Origin: CAZNKU01 sp045541135
Lineage (GTDB): Bacteria > Bacillota > Clostridia > Monoglobales > Firm-18
Direction: 5' to 3'
Assembly: GCA_045541135.1 (NCBI GenBank)
Contig: JAZQIO010000067.1
Span: 1 to 7,624 of the forward strand
Length of the DNA: 7,624 nucleotides
Below the pieces are notes generated by a model. That model had not been told where the DNA came from. It did not search any database and worked only from the letters and a program-made list of their open reading frames with translations. Both the position numbers and the translations under genes were made by a program. Below are positions 5,435 through 7,624 of the stretch, one piece after another. Position 1 is the stretch's first letter; every line of letters starts with the position of its first letter.

Positions 5435-5465
5435 ATATTTACTAACAACCCCAAGGAGTGAATTT

Positions 5466-7193
5466 ATGAATTACTTTGACGAATATAAAAAATGGCTTGA
5501 TTCCCCTGCAATTGATGCAGAGGACAAGGCAGAGCTTAAAAAAATTGAAAATGATGAAGAAACCGTAAAAGACGCCTTTTACCGAACACTTGCATTTGGT
5601 ACGGCAGGTCTTCGCGGAGTTTTGGGCATTGGTACAAACCGTATGAACAAATACGTTGTACGCCGTGCTACACAGGGTATCGCAAACTATATTTCCAAGC
5701 ACGGTGAAGAGCTTAAGTCACGAGGCGTTGTAATAGGCTATGATTCCAGACATTTTTCGCCTGAATTTGCACTTGAAACAGCACTTACACTTTGTGCAAA
5801 CGGTGTAAAGACATATCTTTTTGAATCACTTCGTCCCGTTCCTGAAATTTCTTTTTCCATAAGACATTTAAAATGTATTGCAGGTATTGCAATTACTGCA
5901 TCTCACAACCCTGCAAAATATAACGGCTACAAGGCATATTGGGAAGACGGCGGGCAGCTTCCTCCTGCAGTTTCCGACAAGGTACTGGAAGAAATTAATG
6001 CCCTTGATATGTTCGACGCAAAGACAATGACAAAAGAGGATGCCGAAAAATCAGGACTTCTTACAATAATCGGCAAGGAAGTTGACGACGCATACATTGA
6101 TGCAGTTTACACACAGGCAATTAACCCCGATGTTGTCAAAGAGGTTGCAGACACATTCAAGCTTGTTTACACACCTATTCACGGAAGCGGCAACAAGCCC
6201 GTACGCGCAATACTTGAAAAGTCAGGCTTTAAGCACGTTATTGTTGTAAAGGAACAGGAAGAGCCCGACGGTTCTTTCCCCACAGTTTCCGCACCTAACC
6301 CCGAAAACAAGGAATGCTTTACAAAGGCTGTTGAGCTTGCAAAGGAAAATGACGTAAGCTTAATTATAGGTACAGACCCCGATGCAGACCGTATGGGCAT
6401 TATGCTTAGAAACGATGCAGGTGAATACATACCTATGTCGGGTAACCAGGTTGGTGCATTACTTGCGGACTACATTATTTCCGCTAAAAAGGAACGTGGT
6501 ACACTGCCTGCAAACGGTGCAGTAATTTCCACAATAGTTTCTACAAAAATGGCTCGTGTACTTACTGAAAGTCACGGTATGGAATACATTGAAGTTTTAA
6601 CAGGCTTTAAATTTATTGGTGAAAAAATACATCAGTTTGAAACAACAGGCTGTAATGAATTTTTACTTGGCTTTGAAGAAAGCTACGGCTACCTTGTAGG
6701 TACACACGCAAGAGATAAGGACGCTGTTGTTGCAAGTATGCTTATTGCGGAAATGGCGGCATATTACAGCAAAAAGGGTAAAACTCTTTACGATGTAATG
6801 CAGGAGCTTTACAAAACCTATGGCGGCTTTGCTGAAGAAACAGTAAGTATCACTATGGAAGGCAGCGACGGCATCGCAAAGATAAAGGCAATTATGGAAG
6901 ATATGAGAAGCAATAAGCCCGAAAGCTTTGGGGACTTTAAGGTTACTGCAATACGTGACTATAAAACAGGTGTTAAATATAACCTTGCAGACGGCAGTGA
7001 AGAAGCTTTGACACTTCCAAAATCAGACGTTCTTTACTTCGAGCTTACAAACGGTGCAAGCTTTGTTGCACGCCCGTCAGGCACAGAACCGAAAATCAAA
7101 CTATACTACCTAATTCAGTCCGAAACAGAAGAAAGTGCAAAAAAAGTACTTGCAGATGTTAAATGTGCTGTTGAAGATTATATGAATAAATAA
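5466..7193 (+). CDS. pgcA: Alpha-phosphoglucomutase / phosphohexomutase
   Basis: The protein (575 aa) is an alpha-D-phosphohexomutase that interconverts glucose-6-phosphate and glucose-1-phosphate in the cytoplasm, supplying nucleotide sugars. All four active-site loops are present: TASHNP with phosphoserine S146, the Mg-binding GTDPDADR (302-309), the sugar-binding GFEESYG (402-408) and the phosphate-binding RPSGTEPK (536-543). Length, the N-terminal FGTAGLRG (44-51) and YDSRH (92-96) fit the Bacillus PgcA type. Some relatives also act on mannose phosphates, so substrate choice is not certain. I chose the ATG at 5466 because AAGGAG precedes it and a consensus promoter lies just upstream; the open frame back to 5283 runs through that promoter and into the neighbouring gene. 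It is a single-gene unit, divergent from the polysaccharide-control operon, and ends at a strong terminator. Confidence 0.96.
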   Translation: MNYFDEYKKWLDSPAIDAEDKAELKKIENDEETVKDAFYRTLAFGTAGLRGVLGIGTNRMNKYVVRRATQGIANYISKHGEELKSRGVVIGYDSRHFSPEFALETALTLCANGVKTYLFESLRPVPEISFSIRHLKCIAGIAITASHNPAKYNGYKAYWEDGGQLPPAVSDKVLEEINALDMFDAKTMTKEDAEKSGLLTIIGKEVDDAYIDAVYTQAINPDVVKEVADTFKLVYTPIHGSGNKPVRAILEKSGFKHVIVVKEQEEPDGSFPTVSAPNPENKECFTKAVELAKENDVSLIIGTDPDADRMGIMLRNDAGEYIPMSGNQVGALLADYIISAKKERGTLPANGAVISTIVSTKMARVLTESHGMEYIEVLTGFKFIGEKIHQFETTGCNEFLLGFEESYGYLVGTHARDKDAVVASMLIAEMAAYYSKKGKTLYDVMQELYKTYGGFAEETVSITMEGSDGIAKIKAIMEDMRSNKPESFGDFKVTAIRDYKTGVKYNLADGSEEALTLPKSDVLYFELTNGASFVARPSGTEPKIKLYYLIQSETEESAKKVLADVKCAVEDYMNK

Positions 7194-7203
7194 TTCACGA
7201 CAG

Positions 7204-7235
7204 GGATAGCAATTATGTAATTGCTATCCTTTTTT
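7204..7235 (+). terminator. Intrinsic terminator of the phosphoglucomutase gene
   Basis: GGATAGCAATTA (7204-7215) and TAATTGCTATCC (7218-7229) form a perfect 12-bp stem with a 2-nt loop, followed by six T residues, ten bases after the stop codon. The same hairpin in slightly different sequence starts the left repeat (222-255), so the terminator belongs to the repeat family. Confidence 0.93.
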
Positions 7236-7247
7236 ATGTCTCCGACG

Positions 7248-7273
7248 GGGTACTTTTTTTGAAAAAAGTACCC
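7248..7273. repeat. GTAC poly-T/poly-A hairpin, right copy
   Basis: GGGTACTTTTTT and AAAAAAGTACCC form a perfect 12-bp stem with loop TG. Together with the preceding ATGTCTCCGACG it is the inverted counterpart of the sequence at 181-218. The structured module starts at the next base, AGCAGTC. Confidence 0.85.
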
Positions 7274-7370
7274 AGCAGTCGGCTGTTTCCAATCAAACTT
7301 CGCAAAGGCTCGTTTTCTTGGACATCCTTTGCATAGGTACTGTTAGCCAAAACAAGTTTTGGACAGTACT
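7274..7370 (+). repeat. Structured module with covarying stems, right copy (possible ncRNA)
   Basis: AGCAGTC is followed by stem 1: GGCTGT (7281-7286), a 2-nt bulge, CCAA (7289-7292), TC/TC, AAAC with GTTT, a 13-nt apical loop, TTGG (7318-7321) and ACATCC (7322-7327). Linker TTTGCATA leads to stem 2: GGTACTGT (7336-7343), a 3-nt bulge, CCAAAAC (7347-7353), a 2-nt loop, GTTTTGG (7356-7362) and ACAGTACT (7363-7370). Compared with the left copy the outer helix of stem 1 changes five of six pairs, with one C-U mismatch here. The outer helix of stem 2 changes several pairs and ends in a G-U. The 25-nt loop region keeps its length and differs only in its central 6 nt. It lies between the GTAC hairpin and the long arm, in the same direction as pgcA transcription. 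Confidence 0.8.
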
Positions 7371-7373
7371 CTA

Positions 7374-7553
7374 AAAAAACTTCAAGTCGGCTCTGTCGGT
7401 AAGAAAAAGTATTAGCTTAGTTTGTAATTGAACCGTCGGGAATATTCGCGACTTTTCGCTCAGAGTCCCTAAAACCGCACGCCGGCAGAGGGAAATGATG
7501 CGTGCGGTTTTACGGCACAATTACTGCACTTTCGCATACATTTTCTAAACCTC
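7374..7553 (-). repeat. Right arm of the long inverted repeat (180 bp)
   Basis: Read on the minus strand from 7553 down to 7374, it equals positions 1-180 with two differences. It contains the 13-bp stem-loop at 7470-7512. A GGAGG (7557-7553) on the minus strand, partly just outside the arm, precedes an ATG at 7541. Beyond 7553 the sequence is unique within the window, but whether the repeat continues cannot be judged because the left copy is cut by the window edge. Confidence 0.95.
7470..7512. other. 13-bp stem-loop inside the right repeat arm
   Basis: TAAAACCGCACGC and GCGTGCGGTTTTA pair perfectly around a 17-nt loop, identical to the structure at 42-84. It could act as a bidirectional terminator between pgcA and whatever lies to the right. 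Confidence 0.7.
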
Positions 7554-7575
7554 CGCCACAGACTTGTTTTTTCGT

Positions 7576-7612
7576 GGGAAAGTATGTGCCACAGATGAGC
7601 ACAAAGTTTCCC
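7576..7612. other. Nested hairpin at the right edge
   Basis: GGGAAA (7576-7581) pairs with TTTCCC (7607-7612), and inside it GTGC (7586-7589) pairs with GCAC (7599-7602), separated by a symmetric 4x4 internal loop and closed by a 9-nt loop. There is no clear T run on either side. It may be part of the repeat family beyond the arm or a regulatory structure for a gene outside the window. Confidence 0.5.
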
Positions 7613-7624
7613 ATAAGTCAATAC

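Noticed and set aside
5283..5465. 61-residue N-terminal extension of phosphoglucomutase
   Set aside because: It would be translated from upstream of the gene's own promoter and overlaps the divergent adaptor gene.
7302..7332. 7-bp pairing GCAAAGG/CCTTTGC in the right module
   Set aside because: It conflicts with the covarying stem 1 and is absent from the left copy.
1..7553. Composite transposon bounded by the inverted arms
   Set aside because: No transposase or recombinase is present, the cargo is housekeeping genes, and each arm has its own hairpins and module. Dispersed repeat copies are simpler.

Overview
The window is AT-rich and looks like a low-GC Gram-positive, probably a gut Clostridia (Oscillospiraceae/Ruminococcaceae-like). 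The evidence is strong AGGAGG-type ribosome sites, sigma-A promoters with 17-nt spacing, a ClpC-type rather than ClpB-type unfoldase, the Firmicutes split Wzz / BY-kinase / PHP-phosphatase trio, and a tRNA gene with encoded CCA. The genus is inference.

Layout. Positions 1-430 are non-coding repeat DNA. Next, on the minus strand, come tRNA-Leu(UAG) with its own promoter and terminator, clpC, a PHP-type tyrosine-phosphatase gene, a BY-type tyrosine-kinase gene and a Wzz/CpsC-like membrane adaptor gene. The last three are an operon read right to left, with an 8-nt overlap and a 13-nt gap, from a consensus promoter near 5353-5381. clpC follows after 85 nt that contain a perfect hairpin. A short divergent promoter region (5309-5465) separates this operon from a plus-strand alpha-phosphoglucomutase gene, which ends at a strong terminator. 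Positions 7194-7624 are again non-coding repeat DNA.

How the genes fit together. Adaptor, kinase and phosphatase form the standard control circuit for extracellular polysaccharide assembly in Firmicutes. The phosphoglucomutase supplies glucose-1-phosphate, the entry to UDP-glucose and other nucleotide sugars. No glycosyltransferase, flippase or polymerase gene is present, so the polysaccharide locus must lie elsewhere. ClpC is a general protein-quality unfoldase, and its position behind this trio, without ctsR-mcsA-mcsB, is unusual.

Most interesting part. The non-coding ends carry a modular repeat family. (i) A 180-bp arm is present at both ends in opposite orientation with only two differences. 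(ii) Two associated hairpins, one of them a terminator, accompany each arm. (iii) A roughly 100-nt module occurs once at each end. It keeps fixed sequence blocks and fixed spacing while its helices change by compensatory substitution: six variable base pairs in one stem and eight in another. That is the signature of a selected folded RNA (or DNA hairpin). I do not recognise it as a named family. The module is cleanly present or absent relative to the arm and occurs in both orientations relative to it, so it behaves as an independent unit.
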